Assembly: GCA_029863275.1 (NCBI GenBank)
Contig: JAOTVS010000011.1
Location: forward strand, 1 to 41,183
Source: Candidatus Nitrosopumilus sp.
GTDB taxonomy: Archaea; Thermoproteota; Nitrososphaeria; Nitrososphaerales; Nitrosopumilaceae
Length of the DNA: 41,183 bases
Direction of reading: 5' to 3'
Shown in pieces: positions 33,340 to 41,183 of the stretch (the stretch's first letter is position 1; every line of letters begins with the position of its first letter). Under the pieces are notes generated by a model. It worked only from the letters and a program-made list of their open reading frames with translations, was not told the DNA's origin and did not search any database. The translations under genes and the position numbers were made by a program.

Positions 33340-34356
33340 ATGCTTGAATATTCACAAATTGAAAAATTTGATCCTGCTGGAATGCACAAAGTGTATGATA
33401 AATGGCCTGAGATTGCCAGGTCAGCTTATGAATCTGATTTAGAACCCATTCATTTTGAGGGAATTGATCACATAATTTTTGTTGGTATGGGAGGTTCTGG
33501 AGCTATTGGGGACTTGTTTGCATCAATCCTATCAAAGACTAACATTCATGTAAATGTAGTAAAAGGATATCTTTTACCAAAAACAGTAGGACCAAAAACT
33601 TTGGTAGTAGCAACTAGTATTTCAGGAAATACAATTGAAACATTAACTGTATTAGAATCAACTAAAAATTCTGATTGTAAGGTGATTGGATTTTCATCTG
33701 GTGGTAAAATGGAATCTTTTTGTAGTAAAAACAATATTGAATACAGAAAAATTCCAATGATTCATTCACCTAGAGCCTCGTTTGTTAGATTTGTATATTC
33801 TATTTTGCATATTTTAGATTCAATCATACCAATCAAAGATAATAACGTGATTGAATCAATCGAAAAACTTGAGGAAAAATCTAAATTAATTTCATCTTCA
33901 AATTTATCAGAAAATAACCCATCCTTGAAATTAGCACAATTTCTTAATAATACTCCGTGCATATATTATCCACATGGTTTGTATGCCGCTGCTATTCGTT
34001 TTAAGAGCTCAATACAAGAAAACGCCAAAATGCATGCATTTGTTGAAGATGTAATTGAGGCATGTCACAATGGAATTGTATCTTGGGAAAGAAAATCTGA
34101 AATTAAACCATTGATCATCCGAGGCACAGAAGATTATTCTAAAACTAAGGAACGGTGGGATATACTAAAACAGTATTTCGATGAAAACCAAATAGAATAT
34201 TGGGAAGTGATTTCAATTGAAGGAAATATACTGTCAAAAATAATGAATTTAATATATCTGCTAGATTTTGCTTCAATCTATAGGGCAATTTTATCAAAAA
34301 CCGATCCCTCAACCATAAAATCAATTGATTATATCAAAGAAAAACTAGAATTATGA
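33340..34356 (+). CDS. Bifunctional phosphoglucose/phosphomannose isomerase
   Basis: Interconverts glucose-6-P, fructose-6-P and mannose-6-P. The 338-residue protein has the archaeal PGI/PMI signature: FVGMGGSGAIGDLF near residues 48-60, ATSISGNTIETL near 91-102, and PRASFVRFVYSIL near 147-160. The second SIS half contains YYPHGLYAAAIRFKSSIQENAK near 208-229, with the catalytic Glu/His region following (VEDVIEACHNGIVSW). The single-chain, tandem-SIS layout is complete. It can supply mannose-6-phosphate for the GDP-mannose pathway whose later enzymes are encoded just downstream. The next gene starts 18 nt later. Confidence 0.93.
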   Translation: MLEYSQIEKFDPAGMHKVYDKWPEIARSAYESDLEPIHFEGIDHIIFVGMGGSGAIGDLFASILSKTNIHVNVVKGYLLPKTVGPKTLVVATSISGNTIETLTVLESTKNSDCKVIGFSSGGKMESFCSKNNIEYRKIPMIHSPRASFVRFVYSILHILDSIIPIKDNNVIESIEKLEEKSKLISSSNLSENNPSLKLAQFLNNTPCIYYPHGLYAAAIRFKSSIQENAKMHAFVEDVIEACHNGIVSWERKSEIKPLIIRGTEDYSKTKERWDILKQYFDENQIEYWEVISIEGNILSKIMNLIYLLDFASIYRAILSKTDPSTIKSIDYIKEKLEL

Positions 34357-34374
34357 TATTATTGTAGATTCAGA

Positions 34375-35259
34375 GTGGACCAAAATGATCTAGTTTCAAT
34401 AGTAATTCCTGTATACAATTCTGAAAAATTTTTGATTGAATGTTTAGAATCTGTTTTGAATCAAACTTACAAACAAATTGAAATTATTACAATAAATGAT
34501 GGATCTACTGATGGTTCATTAAAAATATTGCAGGAATATTCAGACAAAATTACAATAATCTCCCAAAAAAATCAGGGATTGGCATCTGCACTTAATGTTG
34601 GAATTAAAAACATGAATGGAGGTTGGTTTAAGTGGTTTTCTCCTGATGATATTATGCATCCTAAAGCAATTGAAACTCTAGTAAATGCAGCTAAAAATTT
34701 GCAAGATAATACAATAATTTATTCAAATTGGGATATTGTTGATATTAATGGAAAGAAATTAAGAAGCTTTGAAGAATCTAATTATAATTCACTAAATTCC
34801 TTTGAATTTAATGTAAGATTATGTGATGGTCAACAAATAAACGTCAATACTACATTAATCCCAAAATTATTATGTCAAAATTTCATTTTTGATAAAAACA
34901 TAGATCCAATTTTGATAGATTACTACTTTTTTCTAAATTCAGGATTACTCAATAAAACTAAATTTCATTTAATTGAAAAACCATTAATAAAATCCAGAGT
35001 TCACCAGAATCAATTATCTCACAAAAACATTGTAAATAGTTTGAACCATTTACATTTTGTTCGAAATATTGTTTTTTCTAAATTAGATAAAATTGAAAAA
35101 ATTCTTTATGAGGACGCCATTGAAAAATATACCCAAAATAAACCTCTTTCAAAAAAATTCATGGAATTAGGACTAAAACTTCTTTCCACAACACTTCCCA
35201 ATTATATCACTGATAAAATTTTAATCTTCTATTTGAACAAAATACGAAGTAGAAGATAG
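34375..35259 (+). CDS. Family 2 glycosyltransferase
   Basis: A 294-residue GT-A fold transferase. The N-terminus VSIVIPVYNSEKFLIECLESVLNQT, the nucleotide-sugar motif NDGSTDGS near residues 41-48 and the metal-binding SPDD near 91-94 define GT2. The catalytic-base region is harder to assign. No membrane segment is present, so it acts at the cytoplasmic face on a lipid-linked or protein acceptor. The sugar cannot be predicted. It starts at GTG, 18 nt after the phosphosugar isomerase gene, and converges on gmd. Confidence 0.9.
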   Translation: MDQNDLVSIVIPVYNSEKFLIECLESVLNQTYKQIEIITINDGSTDGSLKILQEYSDKITIISQKNQGLASALNVGIKNMNGGWFKWFSPDDIMHPKAIETLVNAAKNLQDNTIIYSNWDIVDINGKKLRSFEESNYNSLNSFEFNVRLCDGQQINVNTTLIPKLLCQNFIFDKNIDPILIDYYFFLNSGLLNKTKFHLIEKPLIKSRVHQNQLSHKNIVNSLNHLHFVRNIVFSKLDKIEKILYEDAIEKYTQNKPLSKKFMELGLKLLSTTLPNYITDKILIFYLNKIRSRR

Positions 35260-35283
35260 CTTTGTTAAAGTTTTTAGAATAAT

Positions 35284-36318
35284 TTAAGATTTTTTGTTAA
35301 ATGCAGAATCTTCACCTGATGTAAAAGCATCCCATGGAAATATTTCTCTTTTACCCCATCTTTCCCATCGTGATATATCTTCTTCAACCATTATTTTTAT
35401 TAATTTTTTAAATTTAGTTTTAGGTTTCCATCCTAATTGTTTTCTAGCTTTTTTATAATCTCCTTGTAAATGTTTGACATCATTTATTCTAAAGTTTTCT
35501 TTGGAGGAAATAATGGATTTTACAGAAACACCTCCAATTTTACATGCTTCGGCAACTAACTCTTTTATTGAATGAGATTCATCTGTTCCTAATACAAAAT
35601 TATCTGGTCTTTTTTGTTTCATCATCAAATACATTCCTTCTACATATTCTGGGGCATATCCCCAATCCCTTACAGCAGATAAATTTCCAAGATGCAGAGT
35701 TTTTTCTATTCCAAGAGATATTTTTGCTATCCCATTTGTAACTTTTCTGGTAACAAATTCTAATCCTCTTATTGGGGATTCATGATTAAAAAGAATTCCA
35801 CTTGTACAGAACATCCCATACGATTCTTTGTAAAAATTTGTCGTATGATGAGCAAATACTTTTGCGATCGCATAAGGACTTGCCGGATGGAATTGAGTAT
35901 CTTCATTTTTCTTTATTGATTTTTCATTTCCAAACATCTCGGACGATGAGGCTTGATAAAACTTTATTTTGTTATCAAATTTTTTAATTTCATCAAGTAT
36001 ACGCATTGTTCCCAAACCAGTAGCTTCACTTGTGTACAGTGGTTGGTCAAATGACACTCCCACAAAACTCTGTGCCGCAAGATTGTAAACTTCTTTTGGT
36101 TGGGATTTTTTTAAGGCAGTAGAAAGGGAGGCTGAATCTAAAATATCGGCAGGTATGAGTTCGATTTTATTAAAGATATCAAGATAATGTAATCGCCAAA
36201 AATTTGGAGTTGATAATCTTCTATATACTCCAAATACTCGATAGCCTTTTTTTAATAAAAATTTAGCTAGATAAGCTCCATCTTGACCTAAAATACCTGT
36301 AATTAAAACTGATTTCAA
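35284..36318 (-). CDS. gmd: GDP-mannose 4,6-dehydratase
   Basis: Converts GDP-mannose to GDP-4-keto-6-deoxymannose. The 344-residue extended SDR has TGILGQDGAYLAKFL (residues 7-21), the GMD form of the Rossmann motif. AAQSFVGVSF is near 81-90, SSSEMFG at 124-130, the catalytic Y149-x3-K153 (YAIAK) and the GMD hallmark LGNLSAVRDWGYAPEYVEGM near 217-236. These separate it from dTDP-glucose dehydratases. The start is TTG. It is divergent from the following SDR gene, with 59 nt between, and the two probably act in one nucleotide-sugar pathway. Confidence 0.93.
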   Translation of the reverse strand: MKSVLITGILGQDGAYLAKFLLKKGYRVFGVYRRLSTPNFWRLHYLDIFNKIELIPADILDSASLSTALKKSQPKEVYNLAAQSFVGVSFDQPLYTSEATGLGTMRILDEIKKFDNKIKFYQASSSEMFGNEKSIKKNEDTQFHPASPYAIAKVFAHHTTNFYKESYGMFCTSGILFNHESPIRGLEFVTRKVTNGIAKISLGIEKTLHLGNLSAVRDWGYAPEYVEGMYLMMKQKRPDNFVLGTDESHSIKELVAEACKIGGVSVKSIISSKENFRINDVKHLQGDYKKARKQLGWKPKTKFKKLIKIMVEEDISRWERWGKREIFPWDAFTSGEDSAFNKKS

Positions 36319-36377
36319 TTTGTTACTAAAATTAACTCTATGAAATGTATTTTAAAAGTATCTTTCAAAAATAATCA

Positions 36378-37286
36378 ATGACATATCGTGATAAAAAACA
36401 GGTACTTTTGACGGGTTCAATTGGGTTTATCGGATCAAATTTTTTAAAAAAATTAACTACTAAATATAATGTAATTGGAATAAACAACGTTCAAGATATA
36501 AAATCCCATAATTATCATCCCATTAAAAAAAATATTAATAAATTGAAATCAAATGAAATACCAAATGATCTATACTCTATTTTACATTTAGCAGCAATCA
36601 CTGATACTAATTTTTGTGAGCAATATCCTCAGAAATGTTTTGATACAAATGTTTGTGGAACACAAAATCTTTTGGAGATTGCAAGGAAAAAAGATTCTAA
36701 ATTTGTCTATGTAAGTACAAGTCATGTCTATGGAGCACCAAATAATCTACCTATCTTAGAGGAAGATCCTAAAAAACCACTTTCCATGTATGCCACAACC
36801 AAACTTGCTGGGGAAATTAGCTGTTTGGGATATGGAAATTCTTATGGAATGGATGTTTCAATTGCAAGATTATTCTCAGTTTATGGGCCGAAAAGCCCAC
36901 CTCATCTTGTTACTTCAAGAATCATGTCACAAATAAAAGGAAATTTCATCAATCTTGGAAATTTATATTCAGAAAGGGATTTTATTTTTATAGACGATGT
37001 AATCTCTGCTTTAGATATAATTCTACGAAAAACCCATGGATATAATGAATATAATGTTGGAACTGGTAAATCTTACTCCATTCAAAAAATCTATGAAATT
37101 ATAAAAAAACTATCAAAACATCAAACCCCGATTAAATCATCTAATCGACTATTCAGAAAAAACGATGTCAAAAAAATAGTTTGTAATCCTACTAAATTAA
37201 AAAAACTCGGTTGGAAACCTAAAACATCTATTTATTCTGGACTTCAACAGACCTGGGAGTGGTTTGATAGAAATTTAATTACCTAG
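36378..37286 (+). CDS. NAD-dependent epimerase/dehydratase (extended SDR)
   Basis: A 302-residue nucleotide-sugar SDR with TGSIGFIGSNFL (residues 12-23), LHLAAITD near 69-76, VSTSHVYG at 112-119 and the catalytic Y138-x3-K142. Conserved VYGPKSPPHLV and ERDFIFIDDVISAL are typical of sugar epimerases and 4-ketoreductases. Beside gmd, it may reduce or epimerise GDP-4-keto-6-deoxymannose to give a rhamnose-, fucose- or talose-type sugar. The exact product is unknown. A UDP-sugar 4-epimerase role is the main alternative. It is followed by a GT2 gene after 35 nt. Confidence 0.9.
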   Translation: MTYRDKKQVLLTGSIGFIGSNFLKKLTTKYNVIGINNVQDIKSHNYHPIKKNINKLKSNEIPNDLYSILHLAAITDTNFCEQYPQKCFDTNVCGTQNLLEIARKKDSKFVYVSTSHVYGAPNNLPILEEDPKKPLSMYATTKLAGEISCLGYGNSYGMDVSIARLFSVYGPKSPPHLVTSRIMSQIKGNFINLGNLYSERDFIFIDDVISALDIILRKTHGYNEYNVGTGKSYSIQKIYEIIKKLSKHQTPIKSSNRLFRKNDVKKIVCNPTKLKKLGWKPKTSIYSGLQQTWEWFDRNLIT

Positions 37287-37321
37287 AAAAACATGATAAA
37301 GAAGATCTATGAGATAGTAAC

Positions 37322-38272
37322 ATGATTCCTATTATCTCAATTATTATAATAAATTATTCAGAAAAAAAACTTCTTTCTGAATGTCTCCAGTCAGTTAAAA
37401 AAACAAATTATGAAAATTATGAAATTATTGTGGTGGATAACAAATCAGATGATTACAGTGTTGAATTCCTCAATAAAGAATATCCTGACATTAAAGTAAT
37501 CAAACTCAGTAAGAACTGTGGATTTGCAATCCCAAATAATTTAGCTGCTAAAACGGCCAAAGGAAAATATTTGGTATTTTTAAATAATGATACTATCGTC
37601 AAGCCTACCTGGCTAGAAGAATTACTAAAATGTCTAGAAAAGGATGATAGAATAAAAATTGCTCAAAGTTTACTATTAAAACCAGATTCCTCTGTAGATT
37701 CAAGTGGAGATTTTATTGATCATTATGGGAGAGCTTATAGTAAACACGATATTCCAAAAAAACCCAGAAATATTTTAAGCGCCAAGGCTGCTTGTATGAT
37801 AATAGAAAAAGAATTCTTTTTAGATTTGGGGGGATTTGACGAATCTTATTTTGCTACATTTGAAGATGTTGAACTAGGTTGGAGATGCTGGCTTTATGGA
37901 TTTAAAGTAATTCTTGTTCCTAGTTCCATAGTTATTCATAAAGGTGGAGAAACCATTAAAAAATTACATAACGAAATTTCGTTCCACGGGGTAAAAAACA
38001 ACATTTCTTTACGATTGACTCATCTTGATTTCTGGGATTCATGTAGAACTCTTTTTTCAATGTTTTTCATTTTATTTTTTAAGAAATTTTTTAGATTTTC
38101 AATAGTTAATGAAGTCGATCAAAAATTTAATATCCCAAACATCTCAACTGTTATCAAGGCTTTTTTTTGGATTTTAAAGAATCTTAATAAGATTTCCAAA
38201 AAAAGAAAACATATCAGATCAAGAATGACAACAAAAAATCAGGAACTAAAAAATTTAGGCTTGATAAATTAG
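37322..38272 (+). CDS. Family 2 glycosyltransferase, rhamnosyltransferase-like
   Basis: A 316-residue GT2 protein. It has ISIIIINYSEKKLLSECLQS at the N-terminus, VVDNKSDD near residues 38-45, GFAIPNNLAAKTAKGKYLVFLNNDT near 66-90 (the NND metal site), and the acceptor-side GGFDESYFATFEDVELGWR near 172-190, with the ED catalytic pair. This layout matches GTs that add rhamnose or similar deoxysugars (WbbL/RfbF-like), which suits its place after the dehydratase and SDR genes. A hydrophobic stretch TLFSMFFILFFKKFFRF near 243-260 may anchor it to the membrane. Its stop is 2 nt from the convergent gene. Confidence 0.9.
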   Translation: MIPIISIIIINYSEKKLLSECLQSVKKTNYENYEIIVVDNKSDDYSVEFLNKEYPDIKVIKLSKNCGFAIPNNLAAKTAKGKYLVFLNNDTIVKPTWLEELLKCLEKDDRIKIAQSLLLKPDSSVDSSGDFIDHYGRAYSKHDIPKKPRNILSAKAACMIIEKEFFLDLGGFDESYFATFEDVELGWRCWLYGFKVILVPSSIVIHKGGETIKKLHNEISFHGVKNNISLRLTHLDFWDSCRTLFSMFFILFFKKFFRFSIVNEVDQKFNIPNISTVIKAFFWILKNLNKISKKRKHIRSRMTTKNQELKNLGLIN

Positions 38273-38274
38273 AC

Positions 38275-40659
38275 TTAATCTAAAATTATATCTAGACGCT
38301 TTAAAATTTGTTCTCCTACGACATTAAAGTTGAGTTGTTTTTTGACATCTTCATATCCTTGCAATCCTACTTTTTTAGCTTCATCTTTATTTTCATAAAC
38401 CTCTTTCATAAGATCCGATGCTTGAATAATATTTGGTTCTGCCCAAACACTTCCTTTTTGATAAGGTTCATAATCTTTTTCTAATTTTACTAACTTGTAT
38501 TTTACAGGATAACTATTGTTCAAATTCATAAAATCTGTATTTCCTCCGTAATGTGTGGCAATCACTGGTTTTTTTGCATACATTGCCTCAGCAATAGTTA
38601 ATCCTAGTCCTTCACCTCTATGTAAAGAAATATAGCAATCACAAGATGCTATTAGCACCAATAATTCATTTCTGTCTAAATATTTATCAAGAAGAGTAAT
38701 GTTTTTCACTCCACAATCTTTTACCAGTTTTTTGTTTTTTTCAGGAAATTTATCCCCATTTGTACATTTAATTACTAAACGAACCTTCTCGTTTTCTTTA
38801 AAAGATCTTTTAAAGGCTTCAATTATAGCTAAGGGATTTTTTCTCTCAAAAATACTATTATAATCAAATATAAATAAAAACAGAAATTCATCTTCCTCAA
38901 AACCAAATTTTGACTTGTCAGAAATCATCTTTGTTTCATCAATCTCAAAAGGACTTTCAATTTTTACAACAGGTATTGGGGATATTTTTGATAAGGAATT
39001 TGCAATAAAATTACTTGCGACCCAAATTTCATCAAAATAGTTGAAACTATTCATCCATTTTTTTGGGAAATCTGCAATTTCCCAAAACCAAACGGCTATG
39101 TTGTATTTATTTTTAAAATATTCACTTCCCTTAGTATTGTAAAAAAATTCTGATTGATCAGCATTAACGCAAATTAAATTTACAGGAAAGGGATTTTCAT
39201 TTTCGAATTTGTTAAATGTTTTATCATTATTTCTGTGTGCAGGAGAATTAATATTATTTAAAACAAAGGGAATATTCACCTTGCTGATAGATTTAACATA
39301 ATTTCTTGCAGCTTCAGCAACCCCAAATTCACCCTTAAAATATCCTGCAACATTGATTCCTCTTTTATCTAAATGTAATTTATTTCCGTTCTGGGAAATA
39401 AAATTATTTTTAATCTCAGGTTTAATAGATACCAAATAATTTTCTTTCTGATTCTCTGGATAACAAAAAACTTTATCTAATTTGTATTCATTTTTTAAAG
39501 AATTCTTTATCCATTCAGCAAACTCATTCCTGTTTTGATCCAACGGATCTGGGAAATGATGTTTGAGATCTTCTCTCTCTTGATAAATCTTGAACCAAAG
39601 TCTACTAATGTATGGCTGTTTATCATCAATATTTTCATTAAGATAATTTAAAAATGAATTTAACTCATTTGTTGAAAATGGATTTTTAAAATTTTGGTTA
39701 TTATTTATTGTATCAACAAAAATTTTTCTAGCTTCTTCTGGAATTTTAATCCCGTTATCAAAATAATCAAATTTGCATTTCCATTTTTTTGTCTTAAAAT
39801 ATTCCTTTTCAATTAACAGATCCCTATACAATTCAAAGAAAGGTCTTAAATTTTTTAGATTTGATAAGGTAAATCTATTTTGGTGTTTTGATACTTTTTC
39901 AATATCCTCTACTACAAATCCACTAAAATGAAAAAAATACATCGGTTTTCCATTTACAGATATTTTACCCCCACTAACCTTCACAGTTCTTTGCATAAGA
40001 TTCCAATAAGCAACATTGTAACCTGGGTGATTAATTATGAAAACATCTTTAAATTTTGAAGGTACTTCATCTACCCATTTTTGATCCGTAAACATTCCTT
40101 TTTTAACATCATTAAAACCAAATTCTAATAATTTTGATTCCCACCAATCAAGAAATTTTTTAGCTGATTCAGAATTTGAAATTCCAATAAATCCTAAATT
40201 GTATATACCAGAATTGGTAATTTCAGATTCTGTAGGTCTTTTATCATCTTTAATATGTTCAGTAATATGTGGAGTCAGTAAAATGGATTTTTTATCCAAA
40301 ACTTTCCATAAGTTTTCTAAACTATTTGTGAAAAATATATCCGGATCAAAATATGCAATTTTTTTTAAATTATATCGATTTAAAAGAAATTTTAGAAAAC
40401 TAGCCTTTATCCCTGTGTTTCGTTCTAATATTGTATATTTGAAACAAAAGGATTTGAGATTTTCTATTTTTATGTCTTCAATGTTAAATAAAGTAAATTT
40501 TTCTTTTTTTGGATCGAATCTTTCTTCTAGCGTATCAGTTAATAGAACAAATACTCTCCCGTTTGAATTATTTTTCAGGAACGAATCTGTTAGAACACGA
40601 GCATGAGCTAAATAATTTTTAGAAATTATCGTACAAATGGAAATTTGTTCTTTTGACAT
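38275..40659 (-). CDS. Two-domain glycosyltransferase (GT-A-like plus GT4-like)
   Basis: A 794-residue protein with two catalytic modules. The N-terminal part (~1-330) looks like a GT-A transferase: ICTIISKNYLAHARVLTDSF, then the metal-binding DPD at 105-107 in YFDPDIFF, and GFIGISNSESAKKFLDWW. The C-terminal part (~430-794) is a GT-B family 4 transferase, with GYFKGEFGVAEAARNYV early, VASNFIANSL, and the donor-binding HRGEGLGLTIAEAMYAKKPVIATHYGG (E-x7-E) late. Two different sugars may be added in sequence by one polypeptide. It starts at ATG, 6 nt after the end of the coiled-coil gene, and is co-directional with it. Confidence 0.9.
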   Translation of the reverse strand: MSKEQISICTIISKNYLAHARVLTDSFLKNNSNGRVFVLLTDTLEERFDPKKEKFTLFNIEDIKIENLKSFCFKYTILERNTGIKASFLKFLLNRYNLKKIAYFDPDIFFTNSLENLWKVLDKKSILLTPHITEHIKDDKRPTESEITNSGIYNLGFIGISNSESAKKFLDWWESKLLEFGFNDVKKGMFTDQKWVDEVPSKFKDVFIINHPGYNVAYWNLMQRTVKVSGGKISVNGKPMYFFHFSGFVVEDIEKVSKHQNRFTLSNLKNLRPFFELYRDLLIEKEYFKTKKWKCKFDYFDNGIKIPEEARKIFVDTINNNQNFKNPFSTNELNSFLNYLNENIDDKQPYISRLWFKIYQEREDLKHHFPDPLDQNRNEFAEWIKNSLKNEYKLDKVFCYPENQKENYLVSIKPEIKNNFISQNGNKLHLDKRGINVAGYFKGEFGVAEAARNYVKSISKVNIPFVLNNINSPAHRNNDKTFNKFENENPFPVNLICVNADQSEFFYNTKGSEYFKNKYNIAVWFWEIADFPKKWMNSFNYFDEIWVASNFIANSLSKISPIPVVKIESPFEIDETKMISDKSKFGFEEDEFLFLFIFDYNSIFERKNPLAIIEAFKRSFKENEKVRLVIKCTNGDKFPEKNKKLVKDCGVKNITLLDKYLDRNELLVLIASCDCYISLHRGEGLGLTIAEAMYAKKPVIATHYGGNTDFMNLNNSYPVKYKLVKLEKDYEPYQKGSVWAEPNIIQASDLMKEVYENKDEAKKVGLQGYEDVKKQLNFNVVGEQILKRLDIILD

Positions 40660-40665
40660 GTGAAT

Positions 40666-41183
40666 CTATTTTAAATTATTTGAATTTTCATCAATTATAA
40701 ATTCATCATTCTCTAATTCGTTACGGGTATGAGATTTTAATTTTAATCTCTGTTTTTTGTTTTTCTTAACATTTTCAAATAATTCAATTTCAGCTTCTTC
40801 TGAAAATTTCATTTCTGATAGAACTTTAAATTCACGTCTGTCAATCTTTGTCTTGACATCAGAGATATACTGTTTTACCCCTTTTTCATCCAATACTATT
40901 ACACTAGTCGTTAAAATTTTTTTAAAATCTCCACGCCGTGAATTATTTGGAAACACTTGGTCAAATTTTTTTGTTATGCGATTGATCGTTTTAAAAATAA
41001 TGCTATTTTTAATATATTGTAATTCATCGCGCAAATAGATTATCTCATGTTTCATATTTTCATTTAGCTGATCTAACTGCCCATTCTCAGTATCTTTCTG
41101 TTTTACTAATCCATCTAACTGCCCAATCTCAGTATCTTTCTGTTTTACTAATCCATCTAACTGCCCAATCTCAGTATCTTTCT
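40666..41183 (-). CDS. Coiled-coil protein of the glycan cluster, 5' end outside window
   Basis: The frame is open to the right edge, so the ATG at 41055 is internal and the gene begins outside. The visible 171 codons start with a 14-residue repeat, QLDGLVKQKDTEIG, present about 2.7 times (two heptads each). A further helical stretch IIYLRDELQYIKNSIIFKTINRI follows, then a basic region with NNSRRGDFKKIL and a variable acidic/basic tail. Short modules of this last kind often link coiled coils to glycosyltransferase or methyltransferase domains. Here the chain ends, and a separate double glycosyltransferase gene begins 6 nt later. The coiled coil may organise or measure the glycan machinery (inference). 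Confidence 0.78.
   Translation of the reverse strand, partial: KDTEIGQLDGLVKQKDTEIGQLDGLVKQKDTENGQLDQLNENMKHEIIYLRDELQYIKNSIIFKTINRITKKFDQVFPNNSRRGDFKKILTTSVIVLDEKGVKQYISDVKTKIDRREFKVLSEMKFSEEAEIELFENVKKNKKQRLKLKSHTRNELENDEFIIDENSNNLK
41071..41183. repeat. 42-bp tandem repeat, about 2.7 copies, truncated by window edge
   Basis: Copies lie at 41071-41112, 41113-41154 and 41155-41183 (partial). The first two differ at one base (CCATTC versus CCAATC). The unit is 14 codons, so copy-number changes keep the frame and the heptad phase. The array may continue beyond the window. Confidence 0.9.

Noticed and set aside
41071-41183. CRISPR array at the right edge
   Set aside because: The 42-bp units are directly contiguous with no spacers and read through in frame as a coiled-coil protein.
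1-41183. Insertion sequences, prophage or integrase genes
   Set aside because: No transposase, integrase, phage structural gene or paired terminal repeat was recognised on either strand.

Overview
The window looks like chromosome of an ammonia-oxidising archaeon of the Nitrososphaerota (Thaumarchaeota), most likely a Nitrosopumilus/Nitrosarchaeum-type organism. The evidence is a set of archaeal information genes (group II chaperonin, Orc1/Cdc6, exosome Csl4, Dph2, TiaS, initiator tRNA), an AT-rich low-intergenic genome, frequent GTG/TTG starts, and TATA-like boxes 25-30 nt before the first genes of transcription units (leaderless style). The species assignment is inference; no marker such as amoA is in the window. 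No mobile element, CRISPR array or rRNA was seen, and no gene-free stretch exceeds 300 bases.

Layout. 1-9132 is mostly nucleotide and pterin metabolism: the 3' part of an adenine deaminase, a thermosome subunit, a ROK sugar kinase, a small lineage protein, then a leftward mptE - unknown - guaA unit facing a rightward folP - guaB pair. 9348-11298 holds a tandem pair of zinc-ribbon membrane proteins with copied promoters, and a small two-TM protein. 11295-16930 mixes translation/RNA genes (csl4, dph2, tiaS, initiator tRNA) with prephenate dehydratase, a zinc MDR reductase resembling enoyl-CoA reductases, and a TPR protein. 17014-19361 is a membrane-anchored sugar-dehydrogenase-like beta-propeller overlapping HMG-CoA reductase (mevalonate pathway for archaeal lipids).

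19401-26765 is a compact, mostly 4-bp-overlapping histidine operon, hisG-hisD-hisC-HAD-hisB-hisH-hisA-hisF-hisI. It lacks hisE but contains a HAD hydrolase that is the natural candidate for the histidinol-phosphate phosphatase step. 27554-30111 is a threonine-synthase-family gene coupled to an unusual ubiquitin-like/MoaD-E1 fusion protein with an internal Gly-Gly. Exported and membrane proteins follow, including a GT-C type transferase, then orc1/cdc6 preceded by nested palindromes.

33340 to the right edge is a surface-polysaccharide or glycoprotein-glycan cluster on alternating strands: bifunctional phosphoglucose/phosphomannose isomerase, GDP-mannose 4,6-dehydratase, a second SDR enzyme, two GT2 transferases, a 794-residue double glycosyltransferase, and a coiled-coil protein that runs off the edge through a 42-bp in-frame repeat. 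Together these would make mannose-derived nucleotide deoxysugars and assemble them into glycans.

Most notable points: a tRNA-iMet gene with a 25-nt D-loop (possible non-canonical intron), palindromes over the orc1 promoter and the thrC leader, the MoaD-E1 fusion beside thrC, the HAD phosphatase candidate and missing hisE, the copied zinc-ribbon gene pair, and the heptad-matched 42-bp repeat.
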